Positions 1-8,455 of a DNA stretch of 55,855 nt are shown piece after piece. The stretch spans positions 1 to 55,855 of the forward strand of contig CAMQTJ010000007.1 of assembly GCA_947037125.1 (NCBI GenBank). The letters are read 5' to 3'. Source of the DNA: an uncultured Holdemania sp. (GTDB lineage Bacteria; Bacillota_I; Bacilli_A; Erysipelotrichales; Erysipelotrichaceae). Positions within the stretch are counted from its first letter, which is position 1. Each line of letters opens with the position of its first letter. The notes under the pieces were generated by a model. The model made no database searches. It saw only the letters and a program-made list of their open reading frames with translations, and had not been told where the DNA came from. The position numbers and the translations under genes were made by a program.

Positions 1-339
1 TGTTTGATTATCTGCAAGACTACCATTAATTATTACTGTATCATTAAGACAAATAGTGCCAATATCATCAACATAAGCTAAAAAATTACTTGATTCATTT
101 TTAATTATCATATAATTATCACTGATACTAATAACTTTACCACTAAGAGTATTATCAATTGGTTTTTGATAGATACTAAAAACTAAATAAATGCATATAA
201 TAATCAAATATAAACTTAACTGCTTAATATTTTTAGATAAATGGTAGTTTATAATTAAAATGACTACAGCACATATTAATAAGTTATTACACAAAAGTGT
301 AAAATATAATAACATAAAAACTTTCAGATAATTAATCAT
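1..339 (-). CDS. comEC: ComEC/Rec2 competence protein, N-terminal part (cut by window edge)
   Basis: An open frame starts with ATG at 339 and runs off the left edge, giving the first 113 residues. It shows hydrophobic segments at about residues 8-30 and 36-55, then a short soluble stretch with SGKVISISDNYM, as in the DUF4131/OB-like region of ComEC. The start overlaps the comEA stop by four bases (ATGA), which suggests translational coupling. In the family, ComEC is the membrane channel that takes single-stranded DNA into the cytoplasm during transformation. The identification rests on position directly after comEA and on the N-terminal pattern; the channel and metallo-beta-lactamase parts lie outside the window. 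Confidence 0.8.
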   Translation of the reverse strand, partial: MINYLKVFMLLYFTLLCNNLLICAVVILIINYHLSKNIKQLSLYLIIICIYLVFSIYQKPIDNTLSGKVISISDNYMIIKNESSNFLAYVDDIGTICLNDTVIINGSLADNQT

Positions 340-803
340 AAGATAATTAATTCCTTAATTTTATTGTATTTAGCAATACCTATACCGCTAACATTCATAA
401 TATCTTCAAGTTTTAAAAATGGTGTATCATTTCGATAATCAATAATTTTTTGAGCTGTTTTTTCCTTTATGCCCGGTAAAGTAATTAATAGGTTTAATGA
501 TGCTTTATTAATTGAAATTTTTTCTTCATCAACTTTACCAATAACTACAACTTGTTTATTTACAAGGTTTTGATTAATATTGATTTGATCATAGACACTA
601 TCATCATGTAATTTTAATAAAAGTAATAAATCATTAAAATTATCACCTTTATCCAATGTAAATACTCCAGGATTAACTAAGTGACCTTTTACTTCAATAT
701 TTACTAAATCACTAATTTTATCTTGGTAAATATCTTGGTAATTATAGTCAACTTTAGAAATAACACATAAAAAAAGCATAAAAAAAATAAGTAGTTTAGT
801 CAT
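336..803 (-). CDS. comEA: ComEA family DNA-binding competence protein
   Basis: The protein has 155 residues. A hydrophobic N-terminal anchor (residues 1-18) is followed by an SLBB-like segment (about 36-90, with VNIEVKGHLVNPGVFTL) and a C-terminal double helix-hairpin-helix (about 95-155, INKASLNLLITLPGIKEKTA). This order is typical of ComEA, the membrane-anchored receptor that binds double-stranded DNA outside the cell and hands it to ComEC. RBS GGAG lies 8 nt before the ATG. The gene is shorter than many homologues (about 200 residues) because the linker is short. It is followed at once by comEC. No other competence genes are in the window, so competence itself cannot be judged. Confidence 0.92.
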   Translation of the reverse strand: MTKLLIFFMLFLCVISKVDYNYQDIYQDKISDLVNIEVKGHLVNPGVFTLDKGDNFNDLLLLLKLHDDSVYDQININQNLVNKQVVVIGKVDEEKISINKASLNLLITLPGIKEKTAQKIIDYRNDTPFLKLEDIMNVSGIGIAKYNKIKELIIL

Positions 804-845
804 AAATTCACTCCTACTTATTTATAATCATATATTTATTAATTC

Positions 846-1313
846 CTATTTAGATTTAATATTAATAATTTTTACTTCGTATGGTACATCAACATCAACT
901 ATTCCAAGACTTCCTGCTTTTTTATCTAAGATAGCTAAAGCAAGTGGTGTTACATTTGAAAGTTTTCCATTAAGTGGATCAGCTTCAACTGAACCAACTA
1001 TTGTATATGTACTTTCAATATTTGTTTTAATTTCTAAAATAGTAACTGTTGTACCAAGTTTAACTGTATCAGATGAAATTAAACCAATTATTTCGATGTT
1101 TTTAAACATTTCATCAAGTTTACTTACACGAGCCTCTACTTGAGCTTGGTGATCTCTTGCAGCATCATAATCAGCATTCTCTGATAAATCGCCTTGTGCA
1201 CGAGCATTTTTTAAGTCTTCAATAACTTCTTTTCTTACTACATGAATTAGATTTTGATATTCTGCTTTTAGTTCTGCTAATCCCTCTTGTGTTACATAAA
1301 TTTTTTCAGCCAT
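846..1313 (-). CDS. greA: Transcription elongation factor GreA
   Basis: The 155 residues match full-length GreA. The N-terminal coiled coil carries the acidic tip motif (ARAQGDLSENADYDAA, about residues 38-53) that reaches into the RNA polymerase secondary channel and stimulates transcript cleavage in backtracked complexes. The C-terminal FKBP-like domain includes the usual GSVEADPLNGKLSN-type segment. RBS AGGAG lies 7 nt before the ATG. The gene sits 22 nt after udk in the same direction, as in many Bacillota. Confidence 0.97.
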   Translation of the reverse strand: MAEKIYVTQEGLAELKAEYQNLIHVVRKEVIEDLKNARAQGDLSENADYDAARDHQAQVEARVSKLDEMFKNIEIIGLISSDTVKLGTTVTILEIKTNIESTYTIVGSVEADPLNGKLSNVTPLALAILDKKAGSLGIVDVDVPYEVKIINIKSK

Positions 1314-1335
1314 AGTTTATCTCCTAACTAATCTA

Positions 1336-1962
1336 TTATACCATATTTTTGCTTATAATACTATTAATTTTAGTTGCAAGCAAATCAATTGCTACGTTAT
1401 TTTTACCACCTTCAGGAATAATAACATCAGCATATCTTCTTGAAGGTTCAATGAATAAATCATGCATAACTCTAACCGTATTTGTGTATTGGGCAATAAT
1501 ATTATCCATTGCACGACCACGATCATTAACATCACGAATTAAACGGCGAATAAATCGAATATCTGCATCAGTATCAACAAATATTTTAATATCTAACTTA
1601 CTTCGTAATTGTTCATTTTCTAAGACAAACAGACCTTCAATAACGATTACATCGCAAGGTTCAATAATTTCTGTTTCATTGCTTCTAGTATGATTTGTAA
1701 AATCATATATTGGTTTTTCAATACTTTTGTTTTGATTAAGTTGTTCTAAATGGCAAATCAATAAATCAATGTCAAAAGCTAATGGATGATCATAATTTGT
1801 TAATACTCTAACTTCCATCGCTAAATCGGATTGATCTTTGTAATAATCATCTTGACGAATAATTACTACTGATTTACTCGCTCCAAAATCATTTTTTAAA
1901 TGTTTTGCAATTGATGTCTTACCTGAAGCACTACCTCCAGCAATTCCTATTATTATTGGCAT
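1336..1962 (-). CDS. udk: Uridine kinase
   Basis: The 208-residue protein begins with a P-loop (GIAGGSASGKTS, residues 6-17). It has the uridine kinase motifs RQDDYYKD and YDHPLAFD, and the EGLFVLENEQLR segment of the NMP-kinase-like fold. It phosphorylates uridine and cytidine with ATP or GTP for pyrimidine salvage in the cytoplasm. The start codon is 4 nt past the mltG stop and its RBS (GAGGT) lies inside the last codons of mltG, so the two genes are probably cotranscribed and translationally linked. Confidence 0.96.
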   Translation of the reverse strand: MPIIIGIAGGSASGKTSIAKHLKNDFGASKSVVIIRQDDYYKDQSDLAMEVRVLTNYDHPLAFDIDLLICHLEQLNQNKSIEKPIYDFTNHTRSNETEIIEPCDVIVIEGLFVLENEQLRSKLDIKIFVDTDADIRFIRRLIRDVNDRGRAMDNIIAQYTNTVRVMHDLFIEPSRRYADVIIPEGGKNNVAIDLLATKINSIISKNMV

Positions 1963-1966
1963 CTAA

Positions 1967-3049
1967 TTACCTCAAATATTTATTTACATACTCTTGATGC
2001 TGAGAATATGTTTTTGAATAATAAACCGTACCATCACCATAAACATCTGCCATAAAATATAAATAATCACTTTCTATAGGATTTAGTGTTGCTTCCATTG
2101 CCATTTCACCAAAATTTAAAATTGGACCAGGTGGTAATCCATTATACTTATAAGTATTATAAGGACTATCAAGATTTGGATTAACTTCACAATCAATCCA
2201 ACTATCATCTTCGCCAATATCTAGTGCATAACAAACAGTAACACTACTTTGAAGCATCATATCTTTTTCTAAACGATTATAAAAAACACCAGCAATAGAT
2301 TCCATATCGTCCATTGAAGAAGCTTCATATTGAACAATAGATGCTAAAGTGAATATTTCATGAATTGATAATTCACTACTTTCAATTTGATTTGAATATT
2401 TAGTATAGATTTTATTGGTTTGATCAAGTAACTTACGTGTAACTTGATCAGCTGTAGAATTTTCATCAAATAAATATGTATTAGGCATTAAATAGCCCTC
2501 TAATAAATGACGTGAATCATTATTAAATATTTCATCAGTTAAAAACAAATAGTCGTTCATTAACGTTTTAATATATTCTTCATCATTCCATAAAGTTAAT
2601 AATTCATTCGCATCAATATTTAAAGTTTCTTCAAATTTATCAGCCATATGTTTTACCCATTCACCTTCAATAAAGGTAATTTGGACATCATTATTAATGA
2701 TGAATTTCTCATTGCTTAAAGTATTAATAATTTGTGATACACTCATATTCTCACTTAAACTAAATTTACCTGCAACAAGATTTTCATCAGAAGTAAACTT
2801 GTAATAAAGTTTAGCACTTATCGCACTTTTAATAATTTCTTGTTCTTCTAATTGTTTAAAAACAGTATTAAATGTCGTATTTTTATCAACTTCAAAAATA
2901 AATTGTTCATCATTACTTGAAATTGGTTGAAGATTTATGAATATAAATGCAACACTTGCTAATAAAGCAACAATTACTGACAAAATTAAAATTAATACTA
3001 TTTTAAAACCAGAATTAGGCTTGTTTTTCTTCTTCTTGCTCATAGTCAT
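1967..3049 (-). CDS. mltG: Endolytic murein transglycosylase MltG
   Basis: The 360-residue protein has a short basic cytoplasmic tail (KKKKNK), one membrane helix (about residues 17-38) and a YceG-like extracellular domain. The region LASIVQYEASS carries the expected catalytic Glu, and YNTYKYNGLPPGPI is the conserved C-terminal signature. MltG cuts nascent glycan strands and sets their length. The ATG at 3049 has GAGG 6 nt upstream; a second ATG at 3043 is possible. The start overlaps the DUF1292 gene by 35 nt. The position next to udk and greA is usual for Bacillota. Confidence 0.95.
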   Translation of the reverse strand: MTMSKKKKNKPNSGFKIVLILILSVIVALLASVAFIFINLQPISSNDEQFIFEVDKNTTFNTVFKQLEEQEIIKSAISAKLYYKFTSDENLVAGKFSLSENMSVSQIINTLSNEKFIINNDVQITFIEGEWVKHMADKFEETLNIDANELLTLWNDEEYIKTLMNDYLFLTDEIFNNDSRHLLEGYLMPNTYLFDENSTADQVTRKLLDQTNKIYTKYSNQIESSELSIHEIFTLASIVQYEASSMDDMESIAGVFYNRLEKDMMLQSSVTVCYALDIGEDDSWIDCEVNPNLDSPYNTYKYNGLPPGPILNFGEMAMEATLNPIESDYLYFMADVYGDGTVYYSKTYSQHQEYVNKYLR

Positions 3050-3293
3050 CCATTTCCTCTACAAATGCTCCAAAAACTTCTTCAATCATAATCCATTCTT
3101 GTTCATCTTCAACAGGAACCATTTCAAATTCGTCATTGTAACGGCATGCGAATACTTCACCGTCTTCATCATTTGGGTCAGTAAATAGAACATAACTACG
3201 CTCATTTGCTTCATCATCAAATGTGAAAATTATTTCCATTTCTTTTTCTTCACCTGATTCATCTTTAATTATTATTTTACTTGTGTCTGCCAT
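3015..3293 (-). CDS. DUF1292 family protein (YrzB-like)
   Basis: A 92-residue, very acidic protein of the DUF1292 family. It has the family pattern of a beta-rich N-terminal half (residues 7-50, with a FTDPNDEDGEVFACRYND-type stretch) and a Glu-rich C-terminal tail. Its function is unknown in the literature I know. It normally lies with ruvX and ireB, as here. The stop codon lies inside mltG. RBS GGAG precedes the ATG. The protein is likely cytoplasmic. Confidence 0.9.
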   Translation of the reverse strand: MADTSKIIIKDESGEEKEMEIIFTFDDEANERSYVLFTDPNDEDGEVFACRYNDEFEMVPVEDEQEWIMIEEVFGAFVEEMDDYEQEEEKQA

Positions 3294-3312
3294 ATAGTTA
3301 GCTCCTTCTCTT

Positions 3313-3334
3313 TAAAAAAGGCGAATATTCGCCT
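3313..3334 (-). terminator. Intrinsic terminator after ruvX
   Basis: On the minus strand a GC-rich hairpin (GGCGAATATTCGCC) is followed by six T. It begins directly after the ruvX stop, so it separates or attenuates alaS-ireB-ruvX transcription from the DUF1292-mltG-udk-greA group. Confidence 0.8.
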
Positions 3335-3335
3335 A

Positions 3336-3758
3336 TTATTTTGAATCTAAATAACCTTGTAAAAATTGTAATGCTGCTACTTGATCAACAACTTTTTTAC
3401 GATTTTTACGTGATACATCTGCTGATATTAAAATTTTATGAGCAGCTACCGTACTTAATCTTTCATCAATTAAGATTACTGGTGTATCACATCTTGCTTC
3501 AATCATTTCTTTAAAATCAATTGAAATTTGTGCTCTAATTCCTATGTCACCATTCATGTGCTTAGGAAGTCCTAAAACTATTTCTTTAACATCTAACTCT
3601 TCAATTAATTCTAAAACTCTTTCAACTGCAGCTTTATAATTATCAGGGTTAAAACGATAAGTTTCAACAGTTCTTGCAATCATACATAAACCATCAGATA
3701 CAGCAACGCCTAGTGTAACACTACCAAGATCAAGACCTAAAACTCGTGTCTTCATCAT
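3336..3758 (-). CDS. ruvX: RuvX/YqgF family pre-16S rRNA nuclease (putative Holliday junction resolvase)
   Basis: The 140-residue RNase H-like protein has the first-strand motif GLDLGSVTLGVAVSD with the catalytic Asp, LGLPKHMNG, and the DERLSTVAA motif with its acidic residues. In E. coli YqgF the role is processing of the 16S rRNA 5' end; a Holliday junction role has also been proposed. The start overlaps the ireB stop by four bases (ATGA). A second ATG follows directly, so the exact start is uncertain by one codon. Confidence 0.95.
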   Translation of the reverse strand: MMKTRVLGLDLGSVTLGVAVSDGLCMIARTVETYRFNPDNYKAAVERVLELIEELDVKEIVLGLPKHMNGDIGIRAQISIDFKEMIEARCDTPVILIDERLSTVAAHKILISADVSRKNRKKVVDQVAALQFLQGYLDSK

Positions 3759-4015
3759 TTTTTATCAGCCAAATAATAACGAACTAATTCTTCTATTATT
3801 TCATATCTTTCAACTGATTGAATAATACTTCTTGCATTATTGTGACTTGAAATATAAGCAGGATCATTTGATATCAAATACCCAGCTAACTGATTCACCG
3901 AATTGTAACCACGTTCTTTTAGCGCCTGTTCAGTTAATCTTAATACTTGTTTTATATTATCACGTTTTATTTCGTCTGTTTTAAAAGACATTGTTTCCAT
4001 AATATCTTGTGACAT
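3755..4015 (-). CDS. ireB: IreB family regulatory phosphoprotein (DUF965)
   Basis: The 86-residue protein matches the DUF965/IreB family along its full length, with the conserved NSVNQLAGYLISNDPAYISS core and two N-terminal Thr-containing motifs (ETMSFKTDE). In Enterococcus faecalis IreB is a substrate of the PASTA kinase IreK and affects cephalosporin resistance; in Bacillus its homologue is YrzL. RBS GGAGG lies before the ATG. No PASTA kinase is in the window. It sits between alaS and ruvX as in most Bacillota. Confidence 0.95.
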   Translation of the reverse strand: MSQDIMETMSFKTDEIKRDNIKQVLRLTEQALKERGYNSVNQLAGYLISNDPAYISSHNNARSIIQSVERYEIIEELVRYYLADKK

Positions 4016-4114
4016 AATAATACCTCCTTATTAACTATTATTTTACCCTATTTACACTTAAAAATAAATATCTTTTTAGCTTTTTTATTAATTACACAAA
4101 ACTTTCACCCTTTT

Positions 4115-6745
4115 TTAATTAGCTTGAGCAATTTTATCACTGATTATTACTAGTATTTCATCAACTTTAGATGTATCTTTTCCCCCAGCTTGTGCAAGGT
4201 CAGGTCTTCCACCGCCCTTACCATCACTTAGTGATGCAGCAAGTTTAACCATATCACCAGCTTTAAAATCTAAATCAGTAACAAATTTAGTGCAAGCTGA
4301 AACATAAATTGCTTTACCATCATCAACACCTGCTAAAAAGACAAATGAATTTGCACACTTATTACGTAAAATTTCTGCTAAGTTTTTAAGTGAAGCTCCA
4401 TCACAATTATCAATTCTTTTAATGATTGTATTGATATTGTTTAATGCAACTGCTTCTTGAACCATTGAATCAGCTTTTAATACCATCATATCAAGATTTA
4501 ATTTAGCCAATTGTTTCTTTAATAAAGAGTTTTCATCAATTACTTGCATTACTTTTTCATCAACATTTACAAGTCCATTCATTTTAAGTTTTTTTGCAAT
4601 AACTTTTAACGTAGTTAATGAATCATTTAAATCATTATAAGCATCAAGTTTAGTTTTAATACTAATTCTTCTAATACCTGAACCAATACTTTCTTCACTA
4701 GTAATTTTAAACAAACCAATTTCTTGTGTATTTGATACATGAGTACCACCACAAAATTCAACAGATTGATCATTCATATTTACGACACGTACAAAATCAC
4801 CATATTTTTCATCAAATAATGCGATTGCATTTGTCTGTTTTGCTTCTGCTACTGTTAATACTTGAGTAATTACAGGATTATCAGCCATAATTTTTTGATT
4901 AACTAATAATTCAATTTGTTCTAATTGAGTATCACTTACTTTTTCAAAATGAGAAAAGTCAAATCTTGCATAAGAATCACAAACATATGAACCCGCTTGA
5001 TGAATATGATCACCTATTACATTAATTAGTGCACTTTGTAATAAATGTAGCGATGAATGATTTGCTTTAATTTTTAAACGTTTAATTTCATCAATTTCAC
5101 ATTGCACTACATCGTTATTTTTTATCATACCACTTGTAATTTTAATTTTATGCAAATGTTGACCGTTAGGTGCTTTTTTACAATCAAGGATTTCAGCACT
5201 AAAACTATCACTATAAATAACACCAGTGTCACCTACTTGACCACCACTTTCAGCATAAAAACATGTTTGATCTAAAATTACTTCTCCAATATCGTCAATA
5301 CTTTTCACTTGAATACCATCTTTAAATAAAGCAATTACAGTACTTTCACACTTAATCATATCATAACCAATAAATTTAGATTCTTCATTGAATTTCATTA
5401 ATTCAATTGATTGAGAATTCATTGATTGTTCATCATTTCTAGCATTCTTAGCACGTTGTTTTTGCATATTCATTTCTTCTTCAAACCCTTGTAAATCAAC
5501 ACTTACATTTAATTCTTCACAAATTTCAGTTGTAAGCTCTTTTGGAAAACCATATGTATCATAAAGTTTAAACATAACAGCACCACTTAACACTTTATTA
5601 GTAGCACTAGCAATTTCACTCATTAATAATTTTTCACCTTTATAAAGTGTTGAATGAAATGCTTCTTCTTCATTTTTTACAAGTTTACTAATTAGTTCAA
5701 CCTTTGCATTTACATAAGGATAAAAATCTTCCATTGTACTTGCAACAACACCTACTAATTTATAGATGAATGCTTCACTAATACCAAGTTTTATTCCATA
5801 ACGAACAGCACGTCTTAAAACACGTCTTAAAACATAACCACGACCATCATTAGAAAAACTTGCTCCATCAGCTAATGCAAATGTTACAGTTCTGATATGG
5901 TCAGCTATAACACGATATGCCATTTTATATTCACCAGCATATTCAAATTTACTTAGTTTAGCACATTCATTAATAATTGGCATAAATAAATCAGTATCAA
6001 AATTTGTTTCACCATTTTGAATTAAACATACAAGTCTTTCAAGCCCCATACCTGTATCGATATTACGTTGAGGTAGTTCTTCATAATCTTTACGATCAAC
6101 ACCAGTCTTTGCATCATATTGCGAAAATACAACATTCCAAACTTCTATATAACGATCATTATCAATTTCTTCAAAAAATAATTTTTCTCCAATATTTTCA
6201 GGATCATATTGTGGACCACGATCATAAAAGAATTCACTATTAGGACCACTTGGACCATCACCTATTTCCCAAAAATTATGTGGTGTTCTTAAAATATGAG
6301 TAGGATCTATTTTAAGATCATTTACCCAAATGTCATAAGCAACTTGATCATCAATATAAACAGTTACATACATTTTATCTTTATCAAAACCAATCCATTT
6401 TTCATCAGTTAAAAATTCCCAAGCAAATTTTAGTGCATCTTCTTTAAAATAATCGCCAATAGAAAAATTCCCTAACATTTCAAAAAATGTATGATGACGT
6501 GCAGTTTTACCTACATTTTCAATATCATTTGTACGAATACTTTTTTGAGCATTACAAATACGATTACTATTTGGTGTTTGAGAACCATCAAAATATTTCT
6601 TTAATGCCGCAACCCCCGAATTGATCCATAACAGCGTAGCATCATTATGCGGAACAAGTGAAGCACCAGGTTCTACCATATGACCTTTTTCTTTAAAATA
6701 ATCTAAAAACAATTGTCTTACTTGACTACCAGTTAAATTTTTCAT
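4115..6745 (-). CDS. alaS: Alanyl-tRNA synthetase
   Basis: The full-length 876-residue class II enzyme charges tRNA-Ala. Visible parts in order: the catalytic core with FLDYFKEKGH and the motif 2 region, the tRNA-recognition middle domain (VLRRVLRRAVRYG), the editing domain with HSSLHLL zinc ligands and the FCGGTHV motif, and the C-terminal Gly-rich DHHA1 part (SDGKGGGRPDLAQAGG). RBS AGGAG lies before the ATG. Expression is controlled by the T-box leader directly upstream. Confidence 0.98.
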   Translation of the reverse strand: MKNLTGSQVRQLFLDYFKEKGHMVEPGASLVPHNDATLLWINSGVAALKKYFDGSQTPNSNRICNAQKSIRTNDIENVGKTARHHTFFEMLGNFSIGDYFKEDALKFAWEFLTDEKWIGFDKDKMYVTVYIDDQVAYDIWVNDLKIDPTHILRTPHNFWEIGDGPSGPNSEFFYDRGPQYDPENIGEKLFFEEIDNDRYIEVWNVVFSQYDAKTGVDRKDYEELPQRNIDTGMGLERLVCLIQNGETNFDTDLFMPIINECAKLSKFEYAGEYKMAYRVIADHIRTVTFALADGASFSNDGRGYVLRRVLRRAVRYGIKLGISEAFIYKLVGVVASTMEDFYPYVNAKVELISKLVKNEEEAFHSTLYKGEKLLMSEIASATNKVLSGAVMFKLYDTYGFPKELTTEICEELNVSVDLQGFEEEMNMQKQRAKNARNDEQSMNSQSIELMKFNEESKFIGYDMIKCESTVIALFKDGIQVKSIDDIGEVILDQTCFYAESGGQVGDTGVIYSDSFSAEILDCKKAPNGQHLHKIKITSGMIKNNDVVQCEIDEIKRLKIKANHSSLHLLQSALINVIGDHIHQAGSYVCDSYARFDFSHFEKVSDTQLEQIELLVNQKIMADNPVITQVLTVAEAKQTNAIALFDEKYGDFVRVVNMNDQSVEFCGGTHVSNTQEIGLFKITSEESIGSGIRRISIKTKLDAYNDLNDSLTTLKVIAKKLKMNGLVNVDEKVMQVIDENSLLKKQLAKLNLDMMVLKADSMVQEAVALNNINTIIKRIDNCDGASLKNLAEILRNKCANSFVFLAGVDDGKAIYVSACTKFVTDLDFKAGDMVKLAASLSDGKGGGRPDLAQAGGKDTSKVDEILVIISDKIAQAN

Positions 6746-6764
6746 CTAATTTCTCCTAATTTCC

Positions 6765-6979
6765 ATAAAAAAAGCTCCTGTAAAAAATTACAGGAACGAA
6801 ATTTCGCGGTACCATCCTATTTCATATCATCGATATGCACTTAATTCTTCATAACGTGAAGTGACGGTGTTTATTAACACACTAATAAAGGAGCTTCATT
6901 TTATAATTATCAAAGTTTTCACCAACCACTTTGTCGCTAAAATTAATTAATAAACTACTTATCTTTATCTAAGATTTAC
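6765..6979 (-). promoter_or_regulatory. T-box riboswitch leader (alanine) of alaS
   Basis: Read on the minus strand, the leader has a stem I distal arm with the GGTTGGTG loop (about 6912-6934) and a likely specifier GAA-GCT at 6892-6897, GCT being an alanine codon. The T-box sequence GGATGGTACCGCG follows at 6805-6817, then a terminator hairpin (TCCTGTAA/TTACAGGA, 6776-6795) with a T run. Uncharged tRNA-Ala is expected to stabilise the antiterminator and permit alaS transcription. The motif is clear; the exact stem I pairing was judged by eye. Confidence 0.93.
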
Positions 6980-6985
6980 TCAAAA

Positions 6986-7013
6986 ATTATACCACATTAG
7001 ATAATAAATGCAA
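6986..7013 (-). promoter_or_regulatory. Promoter of the alaS T-box leader
   Basis: On the minus strand, TTGCAT (7008-7013) and TATAAT (6986-6991) are 16 bp apart. Transcription would start near 6979, just before stem I of the T-box. Confidence 0.72.
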
Positions 7014-7041
7014 TACGTTAGCACTAATTGATTTTATAAAT

Positions 7042-7073
7042 AAAAAAAAGAGCTTTCAAATATCTGAAAACTC
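7042..7073 (-). terminator. Terminator of the flavin lipoprotein gene
   Basis: The minus strand has a 9-bp stem (GAGTTTTCA/TGAAAGCTC, one G-U pair) followed by a run of T. It lies 16 nt after the stop codon at 7089. Confidence 0.85.
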
Positions 7074-7088
7074 CTTAATTATTATTTT

Positions 7089-8276
7089 TTAAAGTCCGCT
7101 ATTATATTCAATAGCAAATTTAACAGCATTGATTAATGCATTAGATGTTATAGTAGCACCACTTACAACATCAAGATTTTCTAAATCACTTTGAGTATCA
7201 ATTAGTGAATTAATAAATTTTGAATCAGCCTTTGTTAATACAGAACCAATATCAGGAGTTTCATTTGCATCTCTAATTTCAATACTTACAATTTTAGCGT
7301 CAGCATCAAATGTTACATGAGTTTCGATTTCTCCACCATAACCTTGAGTTACAACTTCAACTTTAGTATTACCATCAGTTGTAGTATGTGTTGTTACACC
7401 TTCAAAGATTTCACCATTGATTGCAAGATAAACCATTCTAGAAAAATCGCCTACAAATGCAATAGTTGCACCTGATACAGTATCTCTTTCCATGATTGGT
7501 TCACTATGTTGATTTACAGTTTTAAACATTTCATATACTTGTTCAAGTGTCATATTTGAAGCTAAAATATGGGCTGAAATAGCATCGATTTGTTCACCAA
7601 AACTTCTACCGCCATTAATACCATCAAATGAAACTCTGTTTTTTCCTTCAACAAAAGTAGAATCAGCATATAAACCATGAGCACTTAATAGTTCGAAAAC
7701 TAGTGTATCTTGTGTTAATTCAGTAATTCCTGCTTCAGCAGCTAATCCTTTATAAGCAATTAGGGCTTGTTCTAATTCTACACCCATAAAATTTTCTGGT
7801 GTTGAACCAAAACTTGAGAATGTTAAATCTTTAAATGTTGTAGTATCCGTAATTGATTCATGTGTTGCAACAACCATGTATTGTGCAGCTTGTCCATCAA
7901 TATAATTTTCGTCATATCCATTTGATGTTAAAGTAATTTTGAAATCATCGTCAATTTTTTCAACAGTCGCATCAGATACATTCATATAATATCCCATAAT
8001 ATCAGTCTTTGAATATTCACCTTCAAGACCCTTGTTTCTAATAACATCAAAAACTAAATCAGTAATAATACCATCTGTTGTTGTTCCTTCAAATATAAAA
8101 GTATCATTTTTAGGTTCTCCTCTTGATGTAGTACCCTTCATTTCATATTGAACGGCAAATTGTTCAACAACATCACTATTAGGAGATGTGTCTGGTGTTT
8201 CTTCAATAGATGTATTTTGTGTACATCCACTTAACGTTAACAAGCTAACTAAAGCTAAAGCAAGAATTTTTTTCAT
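7089..8276 (-). CDS. Surface lipoprotein with FMN-binding domains, two flavinylation motifs
   Basis: The 395-residue protein has a lipoprotein signal peptide (lipobox LSGC, Cys18), so it should be anchored outside the membrane. Two FMN-binding-type regions end in motifs of the D-x-x-S/T-G-A-T form: DTVSGAT at 265-271 and DVVSGAT at 369-375. In known proteins the ApbE enzyme attaches FMN to the last Thr of this motif. The N-terminal half (about 45-160) has a third, related beta-rich region but lacks the motif. The gene stands alone, with its own terminator. A role as an extracytoplasmic flavin electron carrier is inferred from the motifs and from the flavin reductase at 53132. No ApbE gene is in the window. 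Confidence 0.85.
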   Translation of the reverse strand: MKKILALALVSLLTLSGCTQNTSIEETPDTSPNSDVVEQFAVQYEMKGTTSRGEPKNDTFIFEGTTTDGIITDLVFDVIRNKGLEGEYSKTDIMGYYMNVSDATVEKIDDDFKITLTSNGYDENYIDGQAAQYMVVATHESITDTTTFKDLTFSSFGSTPENFMGVELEQALIAYKGLAAEAGITELTQDTLVFELLSAHGLYADSTFVEGKNRVSFDGINGGRSFGEQIDAISAHILASNMTLEQVYEMFKTVNQHSEPIMERDTVSGATIAFVGDFSRMVYLAINGEIFEGVTTHTTTDGNTKVEVVTQGYGGEIETHVTFDADAKIVSIEIRDANETPDIGSVLTKADSKFINSLIDTQSDLENLDVVSGATITSNALINAVKFAIEYNSGL

Positions 8277-8399
8277 TTTTATCCCTTTCGTCTATTCGAC
8301 ATAATTGTTAAACTTCTTTTATATAAAAATTCAACTTGTGAATTATAGCATTAATAAATATAATTTACAATAAATAAATAAGCATCAAATTTAACAAAT

Positions 8400-8442
8400 A
8401 AAAAAAGCTTAATATTCTCCACCTAAGTAAGATATTAAAGCT
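8400..8442 (-). terminator. Terminator of the AI-2E-family permease gene
   Basis: On the minus strand an imperfect stem with arms at 8406-8417 and 8431-8442 (one bulged base) is followed by seven T. It lies just past the stop at 8456. Confidence 0.7.
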
Positions 8443-8455
8443 ATTAATAATTCAT

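Noticed and set aside
1349-1693. 114-codon open frame on the plus strand
   Set aside because: It lies fully inside udk on the other strand and shows no recognisable protein pattern or SD.
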